The notes under the pieces were generated by a model that was not told the origin of the DNA, searched no databases, and worked only from the letters and a program-made list of their open reading frames with translations. The position numbers were made by a program, and so were the translations under genes. Positions 1 through 7,567 of a DNA stretch of 39,702 nt are shown here, one piece after another (position 1 is the stretch's first letter; every line of letters starts with the position of its first letter). Origin of the DNA: JAHIVN01 sp018816645 (GTDB taxonomy: Bacteria; Patescibacteriota; Dojkabacteria; JAHIVN01); contig JBDRHZ010000048.1 of NCBI GenBank assembly GCA_043816305.1, positions 1-39,702 on the forward strand. Direction: 5' to 3'.

Positions 1-66
1 GATTGATTTCCACTGCCATCTATATGGTAGTAGATATTTTGCTCGAGTTTGTGTACCATGTCTCAT

Positions 67-110
67 GGGTGTGTTTTGTAATAGTTTAACTACATTACTT
101 TAACACACCC
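67..110. repeat. Long imperfect hairpin
   Basis: GGGTGTGTT (67-75) and AACACACCC (102-110) are perfect 9-bp inverted arms. The 26-nt interior contains a second GTAAT/ATTAC pair, so an extended hairpin could form. It has no terminal T run, so it is not a classic intrinsic terminator. It may be a processing site, an operator or the end of an element lying mostly outside the window. Nothing else recognisable is seen in positions 1-140. Confidence 0.5.
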
Positions 111-144
111 AAATTCGTAATATCTATCCCAACTTATTCACCAG

Positions 145-315
145 AGGACAGCGAACAGCCTGCCTGCGCAGGCAGGCAAACAGCGAACAGTAAACAGCAA
201 ACAGCAAACAGTAAACAGCGAACAGCATACAGCAAACGGCAATCAGCAAGCAGCGAACAGTAAACAGCAAACAACGAACAGCTAAACAGCAAAGCAGATA
301 AACAGAGAAGAGAAG
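145..315. repeat. Low-complexity (A)ACAGC-word array with embedded palindrome
   Basis: About 170 bases consist of loosely repeated 6-8 nt words such as AACAGCA, AACAGTA, GAACAGC and AAGCAG, not in strict tandem register. A perfect 20-nt palindrome (158-177: GCCTGCCTGC and its reverse complement) lies within the array. The open minus-strand frame across it is a by-product of the repeat: it is rich in Leu, Cys and Val with no domain. Similar words recur at 880-965, 22664-22725 and 23150-23175, and inside the tryptophanase-like gene near 29906-29930. Confidence 0.8.
158..177. repeat. REP-like perfect 20-nt palindrome, copy 1
   Basis: GCCTGCCTGC followed by its exact reverse complement, then AAACAGC. 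The identical palindrome and the same AAACAGC flank occur at 14538-14557 inside ybeY. Two such copies sharing their downstream flank argue for a dispersed element rather than chance. Confidence 0.8.
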
Positions 316-318
316 CAA

Positions 319-837
319 TTACCTCTGGTCCCTTTGTACTTGGAGCAAAAGGTGGTACTTTTCAAGCATATCTTTATGCTTTTGCACTTTCTTGGGGTCG
401 TCTTTGGTATCGTCAATTCCTCCTTTGTAGAAGGCGATAAGCGTATCCAGTTTGAGTATCCTAAATTTCAGATCGTCTAAACTCAAGATATCGCTATCGA
501 TCGGAATGCCTAAGTTGCTGAACCAGTAATTGATATCGCTAAATTCTACTTTCAGATCATCCTTTCTGGCTTGAAGTACATGCCATTCTTTGATCTCGGC
601 ATTGATTCCGGCCTTGTTCAAAGCCTCTGAGAGTTTTGGATAGTCCTTTTCGGGAAACGAGAAATTAACATTGTTTACTATTAGCTTTGGGTTTTGAGTA
701 TAGGCGAGAACGGCAAGACTTCCATCGAGAATTGGTCTGATTTTAAGCTCATCGCAAACACTTAAAACTTGTCTGAGAAACTCAAGTAGTCTTTGAAACT
801 TATCTTTGTTTTTTGGATTTATAGTTAGCGTCAGCAT
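319..837 (-). CDS. Nucleotidyltransferase-like protein, probably degenerate
   Basis: A 172-aa soluble protein. Residues ~37-60 read DGSLAVLAYTQ then VNNVNFSF, resembling the GS...D.D active-site region of MNT/AbiEii-type nucleotidyltransferases. At the metal-binding positions Asn replaces the expected Asp residues (family pattern near ND(V)DF), so it may be catalytically dead or only a fold relative. The rest is alpha/beta with a charged helical C-terminus. It stands alone, ending directly at the repeat array (145-315) and starting 175 nt downstream of the methyltransferase gene on the same strand. The assignment rests on motif spacing only; function is unknown. Confidence 0.6.
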   Translation of the reverse strand: MLTLTINPKNKDKFQRLLEFLRQVLSVCDELKIRPILDGSLAVLAYTQNPKLIVNNVNFSFPEKDYPKLSEALNKAGINAEIKEWHVLQARKDDLKVEFSDINYWFSNLGIPIDSDILSLDDLKFRILKLDTLIAFYKGGIDDTKDDPKKVQKHKDMLEKYHLLLQVQRDQR

Positions 838-879
838 ATGTAGAGTATATTAGACAAAACGGTGTTTGTAAAGATAGAA

Positions 880-965
880 GTAGCTAAACAGAGAAGTAGA
901 GAAACAGAGAAGCAGATGAACAGAGAAACAGCAAAGCAGATAAGCATATAAACATGAAAGCATAG
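880..965. repeat. Low-complexity AACAGAGAAGCAG-word array
   Basis: Intergenic stretch of irregularly repeated words (AAACAGAGAAG, AAGCAGAT, AACAGCAAAG). It is followed to about 1010 by a second word type built from TTACTTGATTACC and CTAATTATCT units. It is the same style as 145-315. No gene or promoter is evident. Confidence 0.6.
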
Positions 966-1012
966 CTACATAGGTACAAGTTACTTGATTACCTAGTCAT
1001 CTAATTATCTAT

Positions 1013-1789
1013 TTATCTGGTATAAATTACCCCATACTCAAAACTCGACCTTGAGCTGTTGTCTGGAACATGAAATCCCAGTTTCTCAAATTCTCCGCTA
1101 CTCCTCTGCTCTTTTAAGATTACAGCTTTCCTAGCTACGCGCTTTGCTTCTTTTATGGTTTCTGGTGAGATAGCCTCTTGATTTGCAAGTTTTCTTATCA
1201 GATCAAGTGCTACTGCTTTGACAGCAATTCTAAACATCGGATCAAAATATACCATATCAAAGCTTTTTTCAGGAAGACTTTTCATATAATCCAGATGGTC
1301 TGCATGTATGGCCTCTACTCTTCTCATCGCCTTTTTTATTACATTGATTCTAGGGTTGTAGTTTTTAAGTCCTTCTCGGGCTAGAATATACAGAATCAAT
1401 GAGTTCTCGATTGTTACAATTTTCCCATTTTCTCCGACAGCGAATGATAGTACTATGGTATCTGTACCAAGTCCTGTAGTACAATCCAAAACAGAATCCC
1501 CTTTTTGGATGTCTGAAACTTCTATCAGTCTGTCTGTTAAGCCTTTTAGCATGCTAGTTATCCGGATTTTGGCTATGCTTGGGTGAAAGAATAATTCAGC
1601 ACCATCCGGGTATATATACTTAGGTATATTTCTGTCGATTGTTATCAATTCTCCATCATTATATTTCCTTTTGAGCTGCGAAAGAGTATAAGTTTCTCGG
1701 GGTGCAAATTTAAAGCCGAACTCCAGAGCTAGATTTTTAGCCTGAGCAATTGATTTGGAATCAGGATTCTGTGATGTGGTTGTGAGCAT
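1013..1789 (-). CDS. RsmJ-like class I SAM-dependent methyltransferase
   Basis: Predicted SAM-dependent methyltransferase of the RsmJ (16S rRNA m2G) type. From the chosen start, VLDCTTGLGTDTI is the SAM-binding motif I loop; VTIEN ends beta-2; DMVYFDPMF matches the catalytic DP(M)F loop typical of RsmJ and related rRNA methyltransferases. Length is 258 aa. The frame is open up to 1891, but that would overlap the upstream MFS gene by 47 nt and add a hydrophobic, unconserved extension. The internal Met at 1789, beginning MLTTTSQNPD, resembles family N-termini, so I chose it. No Shine-Dalgarno is visible; it is likely co-transcribed from the MFS promoter. Exact rRNA target is uncertain. Confidence 0.75.
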   Translation of the reverse strand: MLTTTSQNPDSKSIAQAKNLALEFGFKFAPRETYTLSQLKRKYNDGELITIDRNIPKYIYPDGAELFFHPSIAKIRITSMLKGLTDRLIEVSDIQKGDSVLDCTTGLGTDTIVLSFAVGENGKIVTIENSLILYILAREGLKNYNPRINVIKKAMRRVEAIHADHLDYMKSLPEKSFDMVYFDPMFRIAVKAVALDLIRKLANQEAISPETIKEAKRVARKAVILKEQRSSGEFEKLGFHVPDNSSRSSFEYGVIYTR

Positions 1790-1844
1790 GATAAGGTTTT
1801 CAGAATCTGGAGCAATGGAATTTATGTAAAATATTTTGAATAGG

Positions 1845-3014
1845 TTACTTTCGTTTTTTTCTGCCTGCAACAATAAAACCAATAAGTCCAAGCGCCATAG
1901 TAATTGAAGATACTAAGGTAAGAATGCCAGGGACAAAGTGATTTAAGATCAATCCTCCCAGTACTGGTCCGATAATTCTCGCTAGGCTTCCGAGAGAACC
2001 TGTAACTCCCGAGATAGCTCCCTGCTCATCTTTTGAGACTCTGCGGGATATCTCACCCAAGATGAGAGGACGTGAAAGAGCACTTCCGAAAGCAAAAAGA
2101 GTAAATGAAGCGTAGAACAATATATTTTCTGGGGCGATGCTGGCAAAAAATAGTCCTATCGACATAAACACAATTCCGGAAAATGTCAGTCTATGCTCGC
2201 CTATTAGATGTATCAGCTTTTCAAGCAAGGGGCTTCTGAAAAGCAGATTTATCATGCCTATCAGTGCCAGCAGGAATCCAACCTCTGACGCCCCAAATTG
2301 AAGTCTTCTCTCACAAAAAAGCGCTAGATTGGTAGTGAGAATGAAAAGAGACATTACATAAGCTGCAAATGTAAAAAGTAATGGAGCTGTCTTTTTTCTC
2401 CTGAAATATTTGCTGAAGTCTCCTAATTTTAAGATTTTTATATTTAGCTTCACATCTTTCTTTTTAGTAACTGTTTCCGGCAGCAGAAAAATTGTGGTCA
2501 GGATTGTCATAAATGAGACTGCAGCTGCAAGGAAAGCCGGGACAGAATAACTGAATCTTGATAAAAACCCGCCTGTAGCCGGTCCAACCATAAATCCGAT
2601 GCCGAATGCCATACCTGCAAGACCAAATGCTTTACTGCGGTCTTTTTTTGAGGAAATGTCGCTTAGATATGCCTGGGCAATAGCATTGTTGCTTCCTAGC
2701 AGCCCATCTATCACTCTTGAAAGAATGACCATCCATAGTGAGTTTGCAAAACCGAGAATGACAAAACTTATAAATGTTGATAACTGGGAAAGGATAAGCA
2801 TAGGCTTGCGTCCTAAGTGATCGCTTAATTTTCCCATCACCGGAGCTGAGAAAAACTGGAAGAGCGAAAATGAAGCGATTATCAGCCCGATTTGAATAGG
2901 GTTTGCTCCAAGTTCTTCGGCAAAAAGCGGCAGAAACGGAAGTACAAGTGAGAAACCGAGGACTTCGGTTATCATTATTGAGAATATGATGTAGTGACGA
3001 CGGTCAAATTTCAT
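1845..3014 (-). CDS. MFS multidrug/tetracycline-type efflux transporter
   Basis: A 389-aa integral membrane protein with about 12 hydrophobic segments. The MFS motif A appears as GKLSDHLGRKP in the loop after TM2 (~residues 60-72). Motif C-like Gly-rich sequence (GMAFGIGFMVGPATGG, ~131-146) in TM5 marks the drug:H+ antiporter type related to TetA/Bcr. A positively charged tail (GRKKRK) ends the protein. Expected role is proton-driven export of a small hydrophobic compound; the substrate cannot be read from sequence. It has its own leaderless promoter (3022-3050) and probably carries the downstream methyltransferase in the same transcript. Confidence 0.85.
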   Translation of the reverse strand: MKFDRRHYIIFSIMITEVLGFSLVLPFLPLFAEELGANPIQIGLIIASFSLFQFFSAPVMGKLSDHLGRKPMLILSQLSTFISFVILGFANSLWMVILSRVIDGLLGSNNAIAQAYLSDISSKKDRSKAFGLAGMAFGIGFMVGPATGGFLSRFSYSVPAFLAAAVSFMTILTTIFLLPETVTKKKDVKLNIKILKLGDFSKYFRRKKTAPLLFTFAAYVMSLFILTTNLALFCERRLQFGASEVGFLLALIGMINLLFRSPLLEKLIHLIGEHRLTFSGIVFMSIGLFFASIAPENILFYASFTLFAFGSALSRPLILGEISRRVSKDEQGAISGVTGSLGSLARIIGPVLGGLILNHFVPGILTLVSSITMALGLIGFIVAGRKKRK

Positions 3015-3021
3015 AAAGTCA

Positions 3022-3050
3022 AGTATATATCAAAAGAGTTTATGTGTTAA
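3022..3050 (-). promoter_or_regulatory. Leaderless promoter of the MFS gene
   Basis: Minus-strand TTAACA (3045-3050), 17-nt spacer, TATACT (3022-3027), then 7 nt to the ATG at 3014. The predicted transcription start falls on or next to the start codon, and no Shine-Dalgarno is present. Confidence 0.6.
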
Positions 3051-3161
3051 ATTGATGTGAATTCTATTTGTGAAGGCTTTGGTATGAAAATTGGGTTATA
3101 TTAATGGGCATTAGTAGTTATTTATAGTTATTTAGTTACTGAACTTAGGCTAGTTTTCTGT

Positions 3162-3842
3162 TCATTGATAGTACATTTGTTGTTCAGTACGTACATTTCC
3201 TCCAAGTTCGGCTGTATTTGGGTTGACAGGATTTGCATATATAACAGATCCTTTCCCGTGCAGGACTTTTAGTTTTCTATTCAACTTATGGGCAAGCAAC
3301 ATAGAACCCGATCCATTCGCTTCATCCTCGGGGATCATCCAGTCTGGAGCAAAAGTTCTGGATCTTGTAGTTCCTTCCACTTTATCGATCCAAGACCAAA
3401 CGTAGCAATGTTTGAATTTGGAAATTTCTGAAGGTTTTATTCTCACTACTTCCTCAACAGAGTTGAGCTGTTTGAAATTCCAGTCAGGGAGAGTTTTAAC
3501 TTTGGCTTTTACCCAGATGTTTTCTCCTTCGTGCCTAACAGCTATTTGATTTCCCATACTTCTGATAGATGTTGTTCTCTTTTTGTTTAGCTTGTCTAGT
3601 AATGCCCCTGTACCGATAACAGCATGTCCGGCAAAAGGAATTTCTTCTGTTGGACTGAAGATACTTACTTGAGAATTCTTTACATTATCGATAAACACAA
3701 CCTCACTTAGTCCTGATTTGGTACATATTTCCTGCCTTTTTTTATTATTGATTGCAGAATTCTCATCAATGACGATGCCAACAAGATTTCCAAATTTACC
3801 CTCTTCATTAACGAAAACTTTTATTTTGTGCAATTTAAACAT
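3162..3842 (-). CDS. PhzF-family isomerase-like protein
   Basis: PhzF-like (diaminopimelate-epimerase fold) protein. SEVVF (~46-50) holds the family's catalytic Glu, and PFAGHAVIGTG (~70-80) is the hallmark P.(F/C)GHxxxG motif. The C-terminal gGkGSVIYANP...LGG segment matches the end of the second fold repeat. At 226 aa it is shorter than most PhzF proteins (roughly 260-300), with the shortening in the middle. Members isomerise small carboxylic acids, but most are uncharacterised, so no substrate is proposed. It lies 16 nt downstream of the SDR gene on the same strand, so a two-gene operon is likely. Confidence 0.8.
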   Translation of the reverse strand: MFKLHKIKVFVNEEGKFGNLVGIVIDENSAINNKKRQEICTKSGLSEVVFIDNVKNSQVSIFSPTEEIPFAGHAVIGTGALLDKLNKKRTTSIRSMGNQIAVRHEGENIWVKAKVKTLPDWNFKQLNSVEEVVRIKPSEISKFKHCYVWSWIDKVEGTTRSRTFAPDWMIPEDEANGSGSMLLAHKLNRKLKVLHGKGSVIYANPVNPNTAELGGNVRTEQQMYYQ

Positions 3843-3858
3843 CTCGAGCTCTTGTAAT

Positions 3859-4599
3859 CTAATTTGTCAGCATAAATCCCCCATCAACATCCAGATTTAC
3901 TCCAGTGATGAAGCTTGCATCACTTGAAGCCAGGAATAAGACAGCTTTTGCGATTTCACTTGGTTCACCCAACCGTTTCAATGGAGTATTACTGATGGTC
4001 TTTTGTATAAATTCTTCCCCTGCTCCTCTTGTCATGCTAGTGTCAATATTTCCTGGCGAAACAGAATTTACTCTGATGTCAGGAGCTAATTCTTTGGCAT
4101 AAGCTTTTGTGAGATTGATAACTCCTGCTTTAGCAATTTCGTAGGGCAGAACATACTGTGAACCCAGTTGTCCAACATAAGAGGAGATATTTACAATGGA
4201 AGAGCCGTTCTTCATATGAGTAATGGCATATTTTATCATAAGCCAGACGCCTTTGATATTTATATCTAATGTTTTACTCCAAGAATCTGAATCAGTATTT
4301 GAATCTCCCGGTCGAATGATCTGGCCAGCATTATTTACCAATATGTCAATTCCGTTATAAATTTTAACCGTTTCGATGATCATTTTCTTGATATCTTCTT
4401 CATTTGTGACATCACAGTGAACAGCAATCGCTTCTGTACCGAGTTTCTTTATTTCATCTACAACTTCTAGAGCCTCGTCTTTTGAAGAATTATAATTTAC
4501 AACAACCTTTGCTCCTTCTTTCGCGAACGACGAAGCAATTGCTTTTCCTATGCCTTTGCTGGCTCCGGTTACTAGAACTACTTTGTTTTTGAAATTCAT
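3859..4599 (-). CDS. SDR-family NAD(P)-dependent oxidoreductase (FabG-like)
   Basis: Classical short-chain dehydrogenase of 246 aa. TGASKGIG (~11-18) is the cofactor loop, NNAG (~90-93) the structural motif, and Ser in NISSY plus YEIAK (~153-157) give the Ser-Tyr-Lys catalytic set. The C-terminus (FITGVNLDVDGGF) is typical. The basic residue and SSK segment after beta-2 favour NADP(H). It resembles FabG, but no other fatty-acid synthesis gene is near, so a generic SDR is the safer name. It is the first gene of a pair with the PhzF-like isomerase 16 nt downstream; the pair may act on one small metabolite (inference). Confidence 0.85.
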   Translation of the reverse strand: MNFKNKVVLVTGASKGIGKAIASSFAKEGAKVVVNYNSSKDEALEVVDEIKKLGTEAIAVHCDVTNEEDIKKMIIETVKIYNGIDILVNNAGQIIRPGDSNTDSDSWSKTLDINIKGVWLMIKYAITHMKNGSSIVNISSYVGQLGSQYVLPYEIAKAGVINLTKAYAKELAPDIRVNSVSPGNIDTSMTRGAGEEFIQKTISNTPLKRLGEPSEIAKAVLFLASSDASFITGVNLDVDGGFMLTN

Positions 4600-4920
4600 G
4601 CAACGTGAGGATAATGTTAAAATTCTAACATATTTTACATTATTGGCTATATTAAATATAGGTTGTGTTTATAAAACGGATCCGAGAATATAAATATATG
4701 CGTAAAGTAAACCAAGTAGATAATGCTTATAAAAAGGCGAATAACCCCCAGCCCCCATTCCCAATTTCAATCTAAAATCAGAAATCAACCTTTTGGGGAA
4801 ATTCCTGTTCATAAGGAGTATCCCAACTTTTTCAGGCTCTATTTTTTGTTGCTTAGGAACATTTGGTATAATAAATAAGCTGTAAACTGCCTCGTTTATA
4901 TGTTTTGATGGTCTTTCTCA
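4600..4920. other. Intergenic region with one plausible promoter
   Basis: About 320 bases without an ORF of note. A plus-strand TATAAT at 4867-4872 with a weak TTTGTT 16 nt upstream would start transcription near 4879, about 40 nt before the next gene. Around 4755-4790 there is simple word-like sequence (CCCAATTTCAATC..., AAATCAGAAATC) like that filling other gaps. No RNA gene is recognised. Confidence 0.5.
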
Positions 4921-5514
4921 ATGGAAGGGGAATCTGTTTCATTAGGGGGAGGGCAAGCAACGATAGAATGGGCTGAGAGGCATGCTCCTCATATTACTGT
5001 TCTTGACATGGACCCACAATTATCTTCTGAGACTGTAAGAGTTGAAGTGGCTGACGCGCTCTCGATCAGACGTCCGGATGGTTCAGTTGCATATATCTAC
5101 GCCGATTTCCTTGTAAACGCTGTATATCTTACGGGAATCACACCAGCAGATATAATAAGCAATCCTGATGTTTTAATGGGAGATATAATTCCTTTACTTG
5201 TAAGAAACTGGTACGTGGGTTTTGTGAGACCATTTAATCCCCAGGCGGATCTTAAAGAGGTTAGATGGTTGGTTAGGAGAGTCGTACTAGATGAAATGCT
5301 TAGGGTGTTAAGTGTGGGTGGTGAAATTTACATTCTTGATCATTATAATATCATTCTTTGGGCGGAGCAGGTCCTTCGGTCATATCCAGGTATAGTTGTG
5401 AGTTCAGTTCTAGTAACAGCAGAAGATTATGCACGATCCGGGAGCCTGAGAAAACTTGCTGATAGGCCCGAGAAACCACCAATCGGGAAATTGCGAATTA
5501 ATAAATACTTCTAG
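4921..5514 (+). CDS. Methyltransferase-fold protein, function unknown
   Basis: A 197-aa protein. VSLGGGQATIEWAERH (~6-21) resembles a SAM-binding Gly loop, followed by HITVLDMDP, a beta-2 acidic end. VEVADALSI looks like motif III, and EMLRVLSVGGEIYILDH (~124-140) is the usual late beta-strand/helix of class I methyltransferases. The N-terminus is short for the family: an in-frame stop at 4906 limits extension, so the first beta strand may be clipped. No Shine-Dalgarno is visible. It is flanked by genes on the opposite strand and appears monocistronic. Fold assignment is moderate; substrate unknown. Confidence 0.6.
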   Translation: MEGESVSLGGGQATIEWAERHAPHITVLDMDPQLSSETVRVEVADALSIRRPDGSVAYIYADFLVNAVYLTGITPADIISNPDVLMGDIIPLLVRNWYVGFVRPFNPQADLKEVRWLVRRVVLDEMLRVLSVGGEIYILDHYNIILWAEQVLRSYPGIVVSSVLVTAEDYARSGSLRKLADRPEKPPIGKLRINKYF

Positions 5515-5643
5515 TAACTACTGGCATTGGCCCATGTATAAATTTTAAATATGATATTGGTGTTGTTTTTCTGTTTACTACTAGTTTTAATTCCTAAGTG
5601 GTATCTTTGTGCGAAAAATTCAATAGCTGAGACTTACAACTTT

Positions 5644-6609
5644 TTAGTATTTATTTAGATTTATCAGTAAACTTCTAGTCAGCTCTGTGTATTTTTTAGG
5701 ATCTTCTTTCACAGTAGATAGGTAGCATGATGTCCAGTATGAGCATAACAATCTCAGGATCTTAAGGCGAAACTTCTTCTTTTGGCTCAAGTCAGAAAGA
5801 CCATAGCTATCTATAGTTGCATTACTGAATTTATCGTCATCATTGATAAGCATAGCTATATCAAACAGCGGATCTCCCGAGATCAATGATCCCGAATCGA
5901 TCACTGCTGCAACCTCGATACTACTCTTCCCTATTCTAAACAGAACATTGTTAATCCCGACATCACTATGTATTAAGAAAGGCTGAGATATAGCTAAGTT
6001 GTTGTTTGTAAAAAAAGATTCTATTTCTGCTATCTTGGCTTTGGAATATATAGAATTTTTTACTTCAAGGAATTTTGATTGCAAGTACGCTCTTTGTAAA
6101 GCTTCTCCCCAACTAGCATTGATCCATGCATTCTTGCTTTTTGGCTGTCCGAAACCTCTGGTCTTTATCAAATGAATCTTCCTGAGTACTTTCCCATATA
6201 CGTTTCCCATTCTCTCAACATCTTTATCCGAGTATGTCTGGTCGTGTTCGATAAATGTAATTATTTGATATTCAAAAGGAACTATTTCGAGTGTAGTATC
6301 ATATTTGATCACCTCTGGTGAAGGAATCTTGTTTTCTACAAGAAGGTCGAAAAATATTGAGCTTGTAAGGAGTTCATTCCGCCAGGGAGAAATTCTCAAT
6401 ATCAACTTCTCTTCTGGAATTGTTTCGAAATAGATGTTTATATTTGTTTCTCCGGCCAGTCTTTTGGCATAAACAACTTCTACATTGAGCCTATCAACAA
6501 TGGTGGTGAAATAATTATCAAGATTTTCAACTATTTTGTAGTAATTTTCAGAAAATCCTGGTTTGATCTTTCGTATTTTTTTATTCGATAGATTGAATAG
6601 CTGGGCCAT
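5644..6609 (-). CDS. APH/choline-kinase-type phosphotransferase
   Basis: Aminoglycoside-phosphotransferase (protein-kinase-like) fold. HSDVGINNVLF fits the catalytic loop HxDxxxxN and is followed by VIDSG, the metal-binding Asp; GDPLFDIAML is the usual following motif. The N-terminal part carries beta-sheet ILRISPW, consistent with the nucleotide-binding lobe. From the internal Met at 6609 it is 321 aa. I prefer that start to 6681 because a TATAAT lies exactly 6 nt upstream of it, inside what would otherwise be coding sequence. The phosphate acceptor may be a drug, a sugar or a small metabolite; not decidable here. Monocistronic. Confidence 0.75.
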   Translation of the reverse strand: MAQLFNLSNKKIRKIKPGFSENYYKIVENLDNYFTTIVDRLNVEVVYAKRLAGETNINIYFETIPEEKLILRISPWRNELLTSSIFFDLLVENKIPSPEVIKYDTTLEIVPFEYQIITFIEHDQTYSDKDVERMGNVYGKVLRKIHLIKTRGFGQPKSKNAWINASWGEALQRAYLQSKFLEVKNSIYSKAKIAEIESFFTNNNLAISQPFLIHSDVGINNVLFRIGKSSIEVAAVIDSGSLISGDPLFDIAMLINDDDKFSNATIDSYGLSDLSQKKKFRLKILRLLCSYWTSCYLSTVKEDPKKYTELTRSLLINLNKY

Positions 6610-6615
6610 TAAAGT

Positions 6616-6643
6616 ATTATACAGGATAAGAGGGAAATTTGAA
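6616..6643 (-). promoter_or_regulatory. Leaderless promoter of the APH-like kinase
   Basis: Minus-strand TTCAAA (6638-6643), 16-nt spacer, TATAAT (6616-6621), then 6 nt to ATG 6609. It places the transcription start at the start codon and rules against the longer frame beginning at 6681. Confidence 0.65.
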
Positions 6644-6807
6644 GTATAGAAGAATCTACGGCTATTAATGGTTTTGTGCAAAAAGAAGTTCGGGGGCTTG
6701 GACTTCCGCCTTCGCTCTTCGTAAACCTCAGAGCTTCTGCAGACAGGGGAATAAAATTAGCATTTAAACAAAATAGCATAATACTTTTCCCTTTGCACAC
6801 TATTTAG

Positions 6808-6813
6808 TATAAT
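6808..6813 (+). promoter_or_regulatory. -10 box of tRNA-Gln
   Basis: Consensus TATAAT 14 nt before the tRNA, with only a weak -35 (TTTTCC, 17-nt spacer). It fits a start a few bases upstream of the mature 5' end. Confidence 0.55.
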
Positions 6814-6827
6814 ATCAAAGCTTCAGA

Positions 6828-6897
6828 TGGGAGGTCGTCTAATGGTAGGACATCGGCCTTTGAAGCCGTCAATGATGGTTCGAATCCATCCCTCCCA
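6828..6897 (+). tRNA. tRNA-Gln (anticodon TTG)
   Basis: A full cloverleaf can be drawn: 7-bp acceptor TGGGAGG/CCTCCCA, D arm GTC/GAC with TAATGGTAG loop, anticodon loop CTTTGAA giving TTG, and T arm GATGG-TTCGAAT-CCATC. The anticodon stem has one outer T-T mismatch. CCA is not encoded (ATG follows). The 70-nt length is slightly short. It immediately precedes the Shedu-like cassette, and tRNA genes are common integration targets, but I found no second copy of its 3' end downstream, so site-specific integration is not shown. Confidence 0.93.
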
Positions 6898-7039
6898 ATG
6901 AGGTTGTATGGAAATCCTCCAAAATTACTTTCGAGACAGTAGTTCGATCCAATATTTATAAAGATTGAGAATTTTAAAATATTCGAGGTAAATGAAAAAA
7001 TATTCAAAACTAATTCACGTTTAGTCAAACAGTGCTTAA

Positions 7040-7567
7040 ATGAATAACACGTTTGATCCACAAAAACTTGATGATCAACTCAGAAAGCTTTTGTTAGCAA
7101 TTCCAGAAACAAAAAGAATCATACTACCAGAAATTCTTTTGCGTAAAAAAGGGGTGAAACCTGTGATTTACAGTACTGATAGGTATATACTCCAGATCTT
7201 TCTAGATAATACTGATTTTAAGCGCATCGATTCATATAAAAAAAAGGGGTATCATCCGTTTCCTGGACTATTTTCCAATAAAAAGGGAGATCAATGTGCG
7301 TTTAATCTTCAAGATGCATTAAATAGCTATTTTGACAATAATATAATGGAAAATATTTATGCATTCAGTTACGAATCTATCGACTCTACAGCTATCTTGG
7401 AAGGCCAAAAGCATATTATTCATTCTAATGGAGTAGACATTGAATATAATATTAATCTTGCATATCTAATTTTCCTTGGGTCGAAAATCAATTCTACGAC
7501 ATATCTAAGTTATCACGCTGATTTAGTTAGGTATTCGATAAATACATGGTTAAGTAAGAACCAATGA
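7040..7567 (+). CDS. Unknown protein, partner of the Shedu-like nuclease
   Basis: A 175-aa soluble protein I do not recognise. It has an N-terminal helical region (residues 1-40), a central beta-rich part with aromatic residues, and no signal peptide or membrane span. Its stop codon overlaps the next gene's start by 4 nt (ATGA), so the two are almost certainly translated together. Being fused to a nuclease of the defence type suggests a sensor, inhibitor or specificity subunit (inference). The 142 nt between the tRNA and this gene hold no obvious promoter or Shine-Dalgarno, so the start is moderately sure. Confidence 0.7.
   Translation: MNNTFDPQKLDDQLRKLLLAIPETKRIILPEILLRKKGVKPVIYSTDRYILQIFLDNTDFKRIDSYKKKGYHPFPGLFSNKKGDQCAFNLQDALNSYFDNNIMENIYAFSYESIDSTAILEGQKHIIHSNGVDIEYNINLAYLIFLGSKINSTTYLSYHADLVRYSINTWLSKNQ

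Noticed and set aside
145..315. CRISPR array
   Set aside because: The repeats are short, irregular words without constant repeat length or unique spacers, and there are no cas genes.
124..318. 64-residue minus-strand frame rich in Leu, Cys and Val
   Set aside because: It is the translation of the AACAGC-word array and has no domain, ribosome site or promoter.
1790..1891. 34-residue N-terminal extension of the RsmJ-like methyltransferase
   Set aside because: It overlaps the MFS gene and is unlike family N-termini, whereas MLTTTSQNPD fits.
3859..4599. Assignment as fatty-acid synthesis FabG
   Set aside because: Motifs fit any classical SDR and no other fab gene is nearby.
6609..6681. Longer N-terminus for the APH-like kinase
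   Set aside because: The added 24 residues contain the TATAAT box placed exactly 6 nt before the internal ATG.
6804..7061. 85-residue minus-strand frame over the tRNA
   Set aside because: It reads antisense through tRNA-Gln, giving the usual GRDGFEPS...SKADVLP artefact.
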